The notes beneath the pieces were generated by a model. That model did no database searches and was not told the origin of the DNA. It worked only from the letters and a program-made list of their open reading frames with translations. This document shows positions 1 to 9,181 of a stretch of DNA of 64,000 bases, piece after piece. The translations under genes and the position numbers were made by a program. The number at the start of each line of letters is the position of its first letter. The first letter of the stretch is position 1. This DNA comes from Alphaproteobacteria bacterium (GTDB lineage: Bacteria; Myxococcota_A; UBA796; UBA2385), in contig JACKEY010000007.1 of NCBI GenBank assembly GCA_020632755.1, positions 1-64,000 of the forward strand, written 5' to 3'.

Positions 1-369
1 GTAGGTCTCGCTGTCGTCGCCGTCGCCGTCGGCGTCGTAGTCGCTGCCGCCGCTGCAGTCGCTGTCGACGCCGTCGTACCAGGTCTCGGTGGCGCTGCTG
101 CTGATGTCGGCGTCGTCGTCGTCGCAGTCGCCGCCGCCGTAGGCGTCGCTGTCGTCGCCGTCGCCGTCGGCGTCGTAGTCGCTGCCGCCGGAACAGTCGC
201 TGTCGGTGCCGTCGTACCAGACATCGATGGCGTCGGGGTTCACGCCCGCGTCGGTGTCGTCGCAGTCGTCGCCGCCGTAGCCGTCGCTCTGGAAGCCATC
301 GCGGTCGGCGTCGTAGTCGTCGTCGTCCGCACAGTCGCTGTCCACACCGTCGTACCAGGTGTCGGTGGC
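1..369 (-). repeat. 138-bp WYDG coding repeat, about 2.7 units
   Basis: In-frame tandem units of 46 codons begin after the TYPG segment and run off the window. They are the same unit as in the two neighbouring paralogues. Confidence 0.85.
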
Positions 370-990
370 GCCCGGGTAGGTCGACGCCTCGCTGTCGTCG
401 CACTCTTCGCAGGCGGCCCAGCCGTCGCCGTCGGCGTCGTCGTAGCCGACGCTGCCGTCACAGTTGTAGTCGTTGGGATCGGCGCAGTCGTCTTCGGTTG
501 CGCCGGGGTTGTAGGCGGCGTCGCCGTCGTCGCAGTCGCCGCCCACCGTCGCCGTGCCCTCGGGCTGGGCGCAGGCCATGGTCATCGCGTCGTCAGCACC
601 GAAGCCGTCGGCATCGGCATCGCCGTAGAAGGTCGAGCCGGTGGAGCTGTCCAGGCTGTCGTCCGCGTCGTCGATCAGGTCGTCGCAGTCGTTGTCGATG
701 TCGTCGCAGATCTCGGTCGCGCCGGGGTTCACGGCGGCATCGCCGTCGTCGCAGTCCTCGGTCTCGTCGTAGCCGTCGCCGTCGGCGTCCACCGGGCCGG
801 TGTCGGTGTCCGTGTCGGTGTCCGTGTCCGTGGTGTCCGTCATGTCGGTGGTGTCGTCGGTGGTGCCGGTGTCGCCGCCGTCGTCGCCGATGTCGCCGCC
901 GCTGTCTTCGCCCCCCTTGTCCTTGCAGGCGATGAGCGGGGACAGGCCGAAGGCCAGGGGAACCAGGAACGCAGGAATCACGGAGCGCAT
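1..990 (-). CDS. MopE-type Asp-rich repeat lipoprotein, C-terminus cut by the window edge
   Basis: The reading frame starts at an ATG (988-990) and stays open to base 1, so only the first 330 codons are visible. A hydrophobic signal ends in a lipobox (LSPLIAC), so it should be a lipid-anchored, exported protein. A Thr/Asp/Gly linker follows, then repeats of the MopE type (pattern DADGDGY...DCDDxDxxxxPGA.E.CDxxDxDC), known from Myxococcota and methanotroph surface proteins and thought to bind calcium or copper. About 2.7 of the 138-bp WYDGVDSDC units are present before the edge. Its N-terminus is nearly identical to that of the gene starting at 7318, so the two are recent duplicates. It lies 113 bp downstream of another paralogue on the same strand. 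The ligand and partner are unknown. Confidence 0.85.
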   Translation of the reverse strand, partial: MRSVIPAFLVPLAFGLSPLIACKDKGGEDSGGDIGDDGGDTGTTDDTTDMTDTTDTDTDTDTDTGPVDADGDGYDETEDCDDGDAAVNPGATEICDDIDNDCDDLIDDADDSLDSSTGSTFYGDADADGFGADDAMTMACAQPEGTATVGGDCDDGDAAYNPGATEDDCADPNDYNCDGSVGYDDADGDGWAACEECDDSEASTYPGATDTWYDGVDSDCADDDDYDADRDGFQSDGYGGDDCDDTDAGVNPDAIDVWYDGTDSDCSGGSDYDADGDGDDSDAYGGGDCDDDDADISSSATETWYDGVDSDCSGGSDYDADGDGDDSETY

Positions 991-1103
991 GGAGCGACCT
1001 CGGGAAGGGGGAAGTGGGGACCTTGCGGACCACGCTACCCCGAACCCGAGTCGACAGCGACGCAGCACCGGACTTCTGTCACACCAACGGGCTCTCGTCG
1101 GTC

Positions 1104-4031
1104 TCAGTCCGTGATGCAGCTGTCCGACTCGGCATCGTCCGAGCAGAGGAAGTCCGCGTCGTCGCCGAAGTCGTAGGTCTCCGACTTCTTGCCCAGGCGA
1201 ATGTCTCCCGACGCGTTGTCCCAGCCGGTCCCGTCTTCGCCGAAGCTGCAGCCGTCGGAGTCGAAGCTGCTGTTGCGGGTGGTGCTGGAGAAGATGTCGT
1301 AGAGCAGCACGCCGTACACGGCGTTGCTCCACACGCCGGCGCTCCCGCTCGAGGTCGCGGTGCAGGTGGTCTCGACCTCCCACAGCGCCAGTCCGCTGCT
1401 GCTGTTGTCTTCGATGACGTTGTCGATCATGTCCAGACCGACCTGCCAGCCGGACACGGCGCCCGCCAGGCTTCCCGAGGCCGAGCCGGTGCTGTTGCCG
1501 TAGATCCACAAATCCTGCAGCAGGACGTCGGAGTCGTAGGCCCTGGCGCTGAAGCTGCCGCAGCTGTCGTCGCCGATGGCGATGGCGCTGCCGTAGTAGC
1601 AGGCGTAGCCCTCGGTCAGGCCGATGCCTTCGATGGTGTAGGTCGAGGTGTTGGCGAGCAGCTCGATGATGACGTTGTTGTCGCTGCCGGAGACCGTGAC
1701 GACGTCGGCGCCGCCGTGGCCGATGATCGAGGCGCTGGTCTTGACGTCGAAGTTGGCGTACCAGGTGTTCGGGCACAGGTTCAGGTCGCCCGCCGTCGTG
1801 ATCTCGTAGGAGACCGGGCTGTCGTAGGTGCCCGCACCCAGCGTGTCGGACAGGTCCGTGACCGTGCCGTCGTCGCCGATCCACGTCGCCAGGCCTGCTT
1901 CGTCCCACCCGGTCGCGTCACAGTCGTTCTGGGCGCCGTCGCAGATCTCGGTGGCGCCCGGGTAGACCAGGTCGTCGGCGTCGTCGCAGTCCAGGCCCTC
2001 GGCCCGGTAGCCGTCGCCCGGGTCCTCGCAGTACCACTCCGAGCTGGCTTCGTCGCCGAAGCCGTCGCCGTCGGCATCGGGGAACCACTCGGTCTGCGTG
2101 CTGGGGTCGACGGTGTCGTCGGCGTCGTCGGCGACGCCGTTGCAGTTCTCGTCCACGTCGGCGTCGTCGCACACTTCCGTGGCGCTGGTGTTGATGCTGC
2201 TGTCGGTGTCGTTGCAGTCGCCGCCGCCGTAGTCGTCGCTGTCCTCGCCGTCGCCGTCGGCGTCGTAGTCGCTGTCGCCGGCGCAGTCGCTGTCGACGCC
2301 GTCGTACCAGCTGTCCGTCGCGCCATCGTAGATGTCGGCGTCGGTGTCGTCGCAGTCCTCGCCGCCGTAGCTGTCGCTGTCCTGGCCGTCACCGTCGGCG
2401 TCGTAGTCGCTGTCCTCGCCGCAGTCCTGGTCGACGCCGTCGTACCAGATCTCGTCCGCGCCCGGGTTCACGGTGGCGTCGGACTCGTCGCAGTCGTCGC
2501 CGCCGTGTCCGGCGCTCTGGTAGCCGTCGCCGTCGGCATCGTAGTCGTCGTCGCCGGCACAGTCCTGGTCGACGCCGTCGTACCAGATCTCGGCGGCCAG
2601 GCTGCTGATGCTGCTGTCGGCGTCGTCGCAGTCGCCCCCGCCGTAGCTGTCGCTGTCGTCGCCGTCGCCGTCGGCGTCGTAGTCACTGCCGCCCGCACAG
2701 TCGCTGTCGACGCCGTCGTACCAGGTGTCGGTGGCGCTGGTGTTGATGCTGCTGTCGGTGTCGTCGCAGTCGCCGCCGCCGTAGGCATCGCTGTCGTCGC
2801 CGTCACCGTCGGCGTCGTAGTCGCTGTCACCCGCACAGTCGCTGTCGACGCCGTCGTACCAGGTGTCGGTCGCGCCGTCGTAGATGGTGGCGTCGGTGTC
2901 GTCGCAGTCGGCGCCGCCGTAGCTGTCGCTGTCCTGCCCGTCGCCGTCGGCGTCGTAGTCGCTGTCGCCGGCGCAGTCGCTGTCGACGCCGTCGTACCAG
3001 GTGTCCGTGGCACCGTCGTAGATGGTGGCGTCGGTGTCGTCGCAGTCGCTGCCGCCATAGGTCTCGCTGTCGTCGCCGTCGCCGTCGGCGTCGTAGTCGC
3101 TGCCGCCGCTGCAGTCGCTGTCGACGCCGTCGTACCAGGTCTCGGTGGCGCCGCTGCTGATGTCGGCGTCCGCGTCGTCGCAGTCGCCGCCGCCGTAGGC
3201 ATCGCTGTCGTCGCCATCGCCGTCGGCGTCGTAGTCGCTGCCGCCGGAACAGTCGCTGTCGACGCCGTCGTACCAGGTGTCGGACGCGTCAGGGTTGATG
3301 GCTGCGTCGGTGTCGTCGCAGTCGTCGCCGCCGTAGCCGTCGCTCTGGAAGCCATCGACGTCGGCGTCGTAGTCGTCGTCGCCGGCGCAGTCGCTGTCCA
3401 CACCGTCGTACCAGGTGTCGGTGGCGCCCGGGTAGGTCGACGCTTCGCTGTCGTCGCACTCCTCGCAGGCGGCCCAGCCGTCACCGTCGGCGTCGTCGTA
3501 GCCGACGCTGCCGTCGCAGTTGTAGTCGTTGGGATCGGCGCAGTCGTCTTCGGTCGCGCCGGGGTTGTAGGCGGCGTCGCCGTCGTCGCAGTCACCGCCC
3601 ACCGTCGCCGTGCCCTCGGGCTGGACGCAGGCTTCCACCATCGCGTCGTCAGCGCCGAAGCCGTCGGCGTCCGCGTCGCCGTAGAAGGTCGAGCCGGTCG
3701 AGCTGTCCAGGCTGTCGTCGGCGTCGTCGATCAGGTCGTCGCAGTCGTTGTCGATGTCGTCGCAGATCTCGGTCGCGCCGGGGTTCACGGCGGCGTCGCC
3801 GTCGTCGCAGTCCTCGGTCTCGTCGTAGCCGTCGCCGTCGGCGTCCACCGGGCCCGTGTCGGTGTCCGTGTCGGTGTCCGTGTCCTTCGTGTCGGTGTCG
3901 TCCGTGGTGTCGTCGGGCGTGCCGGTGTCGTCGTCGATGGTGCCGTCGCCGTCGGTGCCTCCGTCCTTGTCGCCGCAGGCGAGGAACAGGGACGAGGCGA
4001 GGGGGAGGATCAGCAGGCGGGAGAGGGTCAT
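1104..4031 (-). CDS. MopE-type repeat lipoprotein, 975 aa
   Basis: The signal peptide ends in the lipobox LFLAC and is followed by GDKDGG and a Thr/Asp linker, so the mature protein is predicted to be lipid-anchored in the outer membrane. Residues about 60-200 hold general MopE motifs. Then come nine exact 46-residue units with the core WYDGVDSDC...DYDADGDG. The last roughly 220 residues are Asp-poor and rich in small polar residues, and probably fold as a right-handed beta-helix. GGAG lies 7 bases before the ATG. It sits 41 bp downstream of its 1081-aa paralogue and is probably co-transcribed with it. Calcium or copper binding and an adhesin or surface-fibre role are inferences from family resemblance. 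Confidence 0.9.
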   Translation of the reverse strand: MTLSRLLILPLASSLFLACGDKDGGTDGDGTIDDDTGTPDDTTDDTDTKDTDTDTDTDTGPVDADGDGYDETEDCDDGDAAVNPGATEICDDIDNDCDDLIDDADDSLDSSTGSTFYGDADADGFGADDAMVEACVQPEGTATVGGDCDDGDAAYNPGATEDDCADPNDYNCDGSVGYDDADGDGWAACEECDDSEASTYPGATDTWYDGVDSDCAGDDDYDADVDGFQSDGYGGDDCDDTDAAINPDASDTWYDGVDSDCSGGSDYDADGDGDDSDAYGGGDCDDADADISSGATETWYDGVDSDCSGGSDYDADGDGDDSETYGGSDCDDTDATIYDGATDTWYDGVDSDCAGDSDYDADGDGQDSDSYGGADCDDTDATIYDGATDTWYDGVDSDCAGDSDYDADGDGDDSDAYGGGDCDDTDSSINTSATDTWYDGVDSDCAGGSDYDADGDGDDSDSYGGGDCDDADSSISSLAAEIWYDGVDQDCAGDDDYDADGDGYQSAGHGGDDCDESDATVNPGADEIWYDGVDQDCGEDSDYDADGDGQDSDSYGGEDCDDTDADIYDGATDSWYDGVDSDCAGDSDYDADGDGEDSDDYGGGDCNDTDSSINTSATEVCDDADVDENCNGVADDADDTVDPSTQTEWFPDADGDGFGDEASSEWYCEDPGDGYRAEGLDCDDADDLVYPGATEICDGAQNDCDATGWDEAGLATWIGDDGTVTDLSDTLGAGTYDSPVSYEITTAGDLNLCPNTWYANFDVKTSASIIGHGGADVVTVSGSDNNVIIELLANTSTYTIEGIGLTEGYACYYGSAIAIGDDSCGSFSARAYDSDVLLQDLWIYGNSTGSASGSLAGAVSGWQVGLDMIDNVIEDNSSSGLALWEVETTCTATSSGSAGVWSNAVYGVLLYDIFSSTTRNSSFDSDGCSFGEDGTGWDNASGDIRLGKKSETYDFGDDADFLCSDDAESDSCITD
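2184..3425 (-). repeat. Nine exact 138-bp tandem coding units
   Basis: The 1242-bp block is exactly 9 x 138 bp. Each unit encodes 46 residues, from A(T/S/A)(D/E).WYDGVD(S/Q)DC to the next DCDDTDA...G. Spacing is constant throughout. Confidence 0.9.
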
Positions 4032-4072
4032 CGAGACTCCAGGGGGTCGGATGTGTGGAAGAGAGGTGTCGG

Positions 4073-7000
4073 TCAGATGCAGCTGGTGTCGTCGCAGACG
4101 AAGTCGGCGTCGTCGCCGTAGCTGCTGTAGGTGCCGGCAACGTTGTGGTAGATGTCCACCGACACGTTGTCGTCGCCGCCACTGCTGGTGCCGAAGTCGC
4201 AGTCGACCGCAGTGAACGACAGGGAATCGGTGGCCAGGTACATGCCGCCGCCTGTGGTCGCGCTGTTGGCCACGACGCCCGCGTAGTCCGTGGTGCTGCC
4301 CGTACAGGTCGCGGTGACCGTATTCCAGATGTACAGGCCGCCCGCGTAGCTGGCGTCGTTCCCGTCGATGAGCGTGTTGTCCATGTCGTAGGTCATGGCC
4401 GCGTAGTTGCCGTCGACGAAGAAGCCGCCGCCGCTGGTGCCGGCGACATTGTCGTAGATGTCGCTGTCGCTGATCTCGAAGCTCGGCCAGCCGGGGAAGC
4501 CGGCGGCACCCCAGGTCGCCGTGTTCTCGTAGAAGGTGCTCGCGGTGACGGTCGTCGCGCAGCCATAGGTGTGCAGGGCACCGCCCAGCTGACCGTCGTT
4601 GCCCGTGAAGCCGGCGTCCTGGATGTCCAGCACGCTGGTGCCGGTGCTGTCGTAGCAGTTGATGCCGCCGCCGGCGGTGTAGCTGCCGTAGTTGCCGGTC
4701 GACGTCGCCGCTCCGTCCTGGATCGTGACGTCCGAGATCGACACGGTCAGGCCGGTGCCCTGGATGTCGACGACACTGTCCACGCCTTCGCCGGAGATGA
4801 AGCTGTTGTCCGCGCCCCCACCGGTGATGGTCAGGTCCGCGTCGACCGACAGGTTCGTGTAGAACGTCCCGTCGCAGAACTCCAGCGTGCCGTCCTCGGT
4901 CACGCTGTAGGACGCCGGCGAGCCCGCGCTGCCGCTCACCGAAGACGTCACGTCCGTGCGATCGCCGCTGCTGTCGATCCAGGTGACGGTGCCGGCCTCG
5001 TCCGTGGCGGCGTTGCAGTCGTTGTCGATGCCGTCACACACCTCGGCGGCGCCCGGGTTGATCTCGATGTCGGTGTCGTCGCAGTCGGAACCGCCGTAGC
5101 TGTCGCTGTCGTAGCCATCGAGGTCGGCGTCGTAGTCGCTGTCGCCGCCGCAGTCGCTGTCGATGCCGTCGTACCAGGTGTCGGCCGCGCCGTCGTAGAT
5201 GCTGGCATTGGTGTCGTCGCAGTCGGCGCCGCCGTAGGCATCGGCGTCCTGGCCGTCGCCGTCGGCGTCGTAGTCGCTGGCTTCGTCGCAGTCCTGATCG
5301 ACACCGTCGTACCAGGTCTCGGTGGCGCCGGTGAAGATGCTGCTGTCGGTGTCGTCGCAGTCGTCCCCGCCGTAGGCGTCGCTGTCCTCGCCGTCGCCGT
5401 CGGCATCGTAGTCGCTGTTGCCTTCGCAGTCGCTGTCGACGCCGTCGTACCAGCTGTCGGCCGCGCCGTCGTAGATGGTGGCGTCGGTGTCGTCGCAGTC
5501 GCTGCCGCCGTAGGCGTCGCTGTCCTGGCCGTCACCGTCGGCGTCGTAGTCGCTGTCGCCGGCACAGTCGCTGTCCACGCCGTCGTACCAGCTGTCACCG
5601 GCGCCGTCGTAGATGCTGGCGTCGGTGTCGTCGCAGTCCTCGCCGCCATAGGCGTCGCTGTCCTGCCCGTCGCCGTCGGCGTCGTAGTCGCTGTCCTCGC
5701 CGCAGTCCTGGTCGACGCCGTCGTACCAGATCTCGTCCGCGCCGGGGTGGATGGACGCGTCGGTCTCGTCGCAGTCGTCGCCGCCGTGGCCGGCGTTCTG
5801 GTAGCCGTCGCCGTCGGCGTCGTAGTCGTCGTCGCCGGCGCAGTCCTGGTCGACGCCGTCGTACCAGATCTCGGTGGCGCCGGTGTAGATGGACGCGTCG
5901 GCGTCGTTGCAGTCGCCGCCGCCGTAGCTGTCGCTGTCGTCGCCGTCGCCGTCGGCGTCGTAGTCGCTGCCGCCGGAACAGTCGCTGTCGATACCGTCGT
6001 ACCAGGTGTCGGTGGCGCCGCTGTAGATGGACGCGTCGCCGTCGTCGCAGTCGCCGCCGCCGTAGGCATCGCTGTCGTCGCCGTCGCCGTCGGCGTCGTA
6101 GTCGCTGCCGCCAGAACAGTCGCTGTCGACGCCGTCGTACCAGGTGTCCGTCGCGCCGTCGTAGATGGTGGCGTCGGTGTCGTCGCAGTCGGCGCCGCCG
6201 TAGCTGTCGCTGTCCTGACCGTCGCCGTCGGCGTCGTAGTCGCTGTCGCCGGCGCAGTCGCTGTCGACGCCGTCGTACCAGGTGTCCGTGGCGCCGTCGT
6301 AGATGGTGGCGTCGGTGTCGTCGCAGTCGCTGCCGCCATAGGTCTCGCTGTCGTCGCCGTCGCCGTCGGCGTCGTAGTCGCTGCCGCCGCTGCAGTCGCT
6401 GTCGACGCCGTCGTACCAGGTCTCGGTGGCGCCGCTGCTGATGTCGGCGTCCGCGTCGTCGCAGTCGCCGCCGCCGTAGGCATCGCTGTCGTCGCCGTCG
6501 CCGTCGGCGTCGTAGTCGCTGCCGCCGGAACAGTCGCTGTCGACGCCGTCGTACCAGGCGTCGGCCGCGTCGGGGTTGATGGCCGCGTCGGTGTCGTCGC
6601 AGTCGTCGCCGCCGTGGCCGTCGCTCTGGAAGCCGTCGACGTCGGCGTCGTAGTCGTCGTCCCCGGCACAGTCGCTGTCGACGCCGTCGTACCAGGTGTC
6701 GGTGGCGCCCGGGTAGGTCGACGCCTCGCTGTCGTCGCACTCTTCGCAGGCGGCCCAGCCGTCACCGTCGGCGTCGTCATAGCCGACGCTGCCGTCGCAG
6801 TTGTAGTCGTTGGGATCGGCGCAGTCGTCTTCGGTCGCGCCGGGGTTGTAGGCGGGGTCCGCGTCGTCGCAGTCGCCGCCCACCGTCACCGTGCCCTCGG
6901 GCTGGGCGCAGGCCATGGTCATCGCATCGTCGGCGCCGAAGCCGTCCGCGTCGGCGTCGCCGTAGAAGGTCGAGCCGGTGGAGCTGTCCAGGCTGTCGTC

Positions 7001-7318
7001 GGCGTCGTCGATCAGGTCGTCGCAGTCGTTGTCGATGTCGTCGCAGATCTCGGTCGCGCCGGGGTTCACGGCGGCGTCCCCGTCGTCGCAGTCCTCGGTC
7101 TCGTCGTAGCCGTCCCCGTCGGCGTCCACCGGGCCGGTGTCCGTGTCCGTGTCGGTGTCCGTGTCCGTCGTGTCGGTGGTGTCGTCGGTCGTGCCGGTGT
7201 CGCCGCCGTCGTCGCCGATGTCGCCGCCGCTGTCTTCGCCCCCCTTGTCCTTGCAGGCGATGAGCGGGGACAGACCGAGGGCCAGGGGAACCAGGAAGGC
7301 GGGGACGACGGAACGCAT
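4073..7318 (-). CDS. MopE-type repeat lipoprotein with beta-helix C-terminus, 1081 aa
   Basis: The frame is open further upstream, but the start is the ATG at 7316-7318, which gives a signal peptide with lipobox LSPLIAC; anything longer would run through the divergent gene. After a Thr/Asp linker come three general MopE motifs, twelve exact 46-residue WYDG units, then about 290 residues with repeated short segments such as GGGINCYDSTG, GGALHTYG, GGGFFVDG and GGLYIW. These are typical of parallel beta-helix (PbH1) repeats in polymorphic outer-membrane and adhesin-like proteins. It is the first gene of the three-paralogue minus-strand cluster. The repeat count (12 against 9 in the neighbour) shows expansion or contraction since duplication. 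Function is inferred as a cation-binding surface protein. Confidence 0.9.
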   Translation of the reverse strand: MRSVVPAFLVPLALGLSPLIACKDKGGEDSGGDIGDDGGDTGTTDDTTDTTDTDTDTDTDTGPVDADGDGYDETEDCDDGDAAVNPGATEICDDIDNDCDDLIDDADDSLDSSTGSTFYGDADADGFGADDAMTMACAQPEGTVTVGGDCDDADPAYNPGATEDDCADPNDYNCDGSVGYDDADGDGWAACEECDDSEASTYPGATDTWYDGVDSDCAGDDDYDADVDGFQSDGHGGDDCDDTDAAINPDAADAWYDGVDSDCSGGSDYDADGDGDDSDAYGGGDCDDADADISSGATETWYDGVDSDCSGGSDYDADGDGDDSETYGGSDCDDTDATIYDGATDTWYDGVDSDCAGDSDYDADGDGQDSDSYGGADCDDTDATIYDGATDTWYDGVDSDCSGGSDYDADGDGDDSDAYGGGDCDDGDASIYSGATDTWYDGIDSDCSGGSDYDADGDGDDSDSYGGGDCNDADASIYTGATEIWYDGVDQDCAGDDDYDADGDGYQNAGHGGDDCDETDASIHPGADEIWYDGVDQDCGEDSDYDADGDGQDSDAYGGEDCDDTDASIYDGAGDSWYDGVDSDCAGDSDYDADGDGQDSDAYGGSDCDDTDATIYDGAADSWYDGVDSDCEGNSDYDADGDGEDSDAYGGDDCDDTDSSIFTGATETWYDGVDQDCDEASDYDADGDGQDADAYGGADCDDTNASIYDGAADTWYDGIDSDCGGDSDYDADLDGYDSDSYGGSDCDDTDIEINPGAAEVCDGIDNDCNAATDEAGTVTWIDSSGDRTDVTSSVSGSAGSPASYSVTEDGTLEFCDGTFYTNLSVDADLTITGGGADNSFISGEGVDSVVDIQGTGLTVSISDVTIQDGAATSTGNYGSYTAGGGINCYDSTGTSVLDIQDAGFTGNDGQLGGALHTYGCATTVTASTFYENTATWGAAGFPGWPSFEISDSDIYDNVAGTSGGGFFVDGNYAAMTYDMDNTLIDGNDASYAGGLYIWNTVTATCTGSTTDYAGVVANSATTGGGMYLATDSLSFTAVDCDFGTSSGGDDNVSVDIYHNVAGTYSSYGDDADFVCDDTSCI
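5051..6706 (-). repeat. Twelve exact 138-bp tandem coding units
   Basis: The 1656-bp block is exactly 12 x 138 bp, in frame, with the WYDG(V/I)D(S/Q)DC core in every unit. Individual units match specific units in the neighbouring paralogue more closely than their own neighbours, which suggests block duplication. Confidence 0.9.
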
Positions 7319-7486
7319 GCGGAGCCCGGGTCGAGGGGGGAAGGGGAGGAGAGGGTACCGCCTGCGAGTCCGCGGTGCAGGCCCCGAACTCCCCAGCCCC
7401 GCTCCTCGCCCCCCTCCTCGCCCCCGCTCCTGGACCGCCTGACCGGGCCGGTGGGATAGCCTCTGACTCCCCCCACCGGAGCCTCC

Positions 7487-8428
7487 ATGCTGCCCTTGCT
7501 CGTCGCCCTCGCGGCTCCTGCGCACGCTGTCGTCGGCAGCGCCGGCGCCTACCCCGCCGACTCGCTGGCCCACGCCCAGGACTTCGACGCGATCGGGCTC
7601 GTCGAGGGTTCCGACTGCGTCGTGGTGCTGGTGGCGCCTCGGCAGGCGGTCGGCCTGGCGTCTTGTGTGGACGGGGCCGACGAGATCCGACTGGGGGACG
7701 GCGTGGCCCTGGACCGGCGCGCCATCGTCGACCGGATCGAGGCCGTCCCGGACCACACCGCCGGGGGCCCTGGCGACCTGGCCGTGCTGCACCTGACGTC
7801 GAGCGTCGCCGACGTCGACCCCCTGCCGATCACCTTGCGGGATCCCCGGGGAGAGCGGGGCCGCATCGTCGGCTTCGGCCCGTGGGGCACGGTCGACGCC
7901 TGGCCGGACGGCGCCACGTCCGGCGGCGAGCGCCGGGCTGTGGACAACGCCATCGACGATCACGACGCCGAGCTGGGCCTGCGGGTCGACTTCGACGCGC
8001 CCGACGGCTCCGGCAACAGCCTGTGGCTGGTCGAGGGCGTGCAGTCTGGTGCGACCGGGGTGCCCGACGAAGGCATCGCCGGTCCCGACGACGTCGGCGC
8101 AGCCCTCCTGGTGCCGTCCGATGCCGGCTGGCGGCTGGTCGGCCTGTTCCAGGAGGTCGACGGCCTGGACGGCGAGCCGGGCGACATCGGCAGCATCGCG
8201 CGCTTCCTGCCGCTGTCGACCCACGCCGCGTTCCTCGACGCCCAGGACGCCCTGTGGAGCGATGGGGACGCGGGCGCCGACCCGGCCGACACCGGCGTCG
8301 CCTCGAACGACGAAGTCCGCACCGGCTGGGCCGGCGGACCTGCCCGCTGTGCCGCCGCCCCCCTGGGCGCCGGCGTCCTCGCCCTGATGCTGTCCGCGGT
8401 CGCCGTGCTGCGCCGCCGGGAGTCCTGA
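7487..8428 (+). CDS. Trypsin-like fold protein lacking the catalytic residues, MYXO-CTERM-like anchor
   Basis: Residues 1-14 are a Sec signal ending AHA. The body resembles chymotrypsin-family proteases: the barrel strand GDLAVLHL (about residue 97) matches the region around the catalytic Asp, and GWRLVGLFQ resembles the strand after the catalytic Ser. However, the TAAHC position reads LASCVDG and the GDSGGP position reads DDVGAALLV, so His and Ser appear to be missing. The last 26 residues are Cys-small-hydrophobic segment-RRR, like the MYXO-CTERM surface-sorting tail. It is divergent from the MopE cluster and overlaps the next gene by one base (TGATG). Probably a surface-anchored pseudoprotease or binding protein; this is inference. 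Confidence 0.75.
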   Translation: MLPLLVALAAPAHAVVGSAGAYPADSLAHAQDFDAIGLVEGSDCVVVLVAPRQAVGLASCVDGADEIRLGDGVALDRRAIVDRIEAVPDHTAGGPGDLAVLHLTSSVADVDPLPITLRDPRGERGRIVGFGPWGTVDAWPDGATSGGERRAVDNAIDDHDAELGLRVDFDAPDGSGNSLWLVEGVQSGATGVPDEGIAGPDDVGAALLVPSDAGWRLVGLFQEVDGLDGEPGDIGSIARFLPLSTHAAFLDAQDALWSDGDAGADPADTGVASNDEVRTGWAGGPARCAAAPLGAGVLALMLSAVAVLRRRES

Positions 8429-8760
8429 TGGCCCGCAAGAGCCTGCTCAACCGTGTCGCCGGCCGCCTGTCCAAGGTGCGCTCCCTGGTCCGAGACAGCG
8501 CCCACGCGCTGAACGAAGAAGCCGCCCACCCCGGCGAGCCGCAGCCCCACCGGCGCGGACACAACCCCTTCCACCAGACCGTCGCCGACCTCGAAGCGGC
8601 AGAAGCGACGCCCCGCGCCGTCTACCAGCCGGGCGGCGACACCTCGGCCGACCCCTTCGCCCGCAACGATCAGGACGCCACCGAGTCCGGCAACGCCTGG
8701 TACCTCGAGGGCGACCACGACGGCTGGGACGAGACCAACCCCGGCAAGAAGGACGACTGA
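8428..8760 (+). CDS. Small hydrophilic protein of unknown function, 110 aa
   Basis: The ATG overlaps the stop of the previous gene (TGATG), which points to translational coupling. The N-terminus is basic and amphipathic (MARKSLLNRVAGRLSKVRS). The rest is polar, rich in Asp, Pro and His, and likely disordered. It has no signal peptide, membrane segment or Cys. I do not recognise a family. Coupling to the MYXO-CTERM protein suggests a related role, but nothing in the sequence says which. Confidence 0.65.
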   Translation: MARKSLLNRVAGRLSKVRSLVRDSAHALNEEAAHPGEPQPHRRGHNPFHQTVADLEAAEATPRAVYQPGGDTSADPFARNDQDATESGNAWYLEGDHDGWDETNPGKKDD

Positions 8761-8781
8761 GCCTCGTCCCGTCCCGCCCGG

Positions 8782-8798
8782 TTAGCTGGCGAGCCAGC
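8782..8798 (+). promoter_or_regulatory. Possible -10 element with overlapping inverted repeat upstream of fdxA
   Basis: TTAGCT lies 34 bases before the fdxA GTG and overlaps GCTGGC-GA-GCCAGC, a perfect 6-bp inverted repeat. The hexamer fits the TA-containing motif seen before other genes here. No clear -35 is visible. Confidence 0.3.
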
Positions 8799-8821
8799 CC
8801 CCCAACGCTCCTGGAGCCGCA

Positions 8822-9163
<342 letters not shown>

Positions 9164-9181
9164 GCCCGCGGGGGATCCGCC

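Noticed and set aside
498..935. Arg-rich frame
   Set aside because: Composition typical of the wrong frame of GC-rich repeats; antisense to the MopE gene.
1014..4121. 1035-codon open frame on the plus strand
   Set aside because: It is a Val/Ala-rich shadow of the Asp/Gly-rich MopE gene: GTC/GCC on one strand mirrors GAC/GGC on the other. No signal, no ribosome site, no domain.
2184..6706. Regular tandem repeats that look like a CRISPR array
   Set aside because: Units are 138 bp, in frame and coding; no short palindromic repeat with unique spacers.
4055..7459. 1134-codon plus-strand frame over the second large MopE gene
   Set aside because: Same antisense codon-bias artefact.
7319..8224. 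5' extension of the minus-strand MopE gene to 8224
   Set aside because: It overlaps the signal-bearing divergent gene and loses the clean lipoprotein start at 7318.
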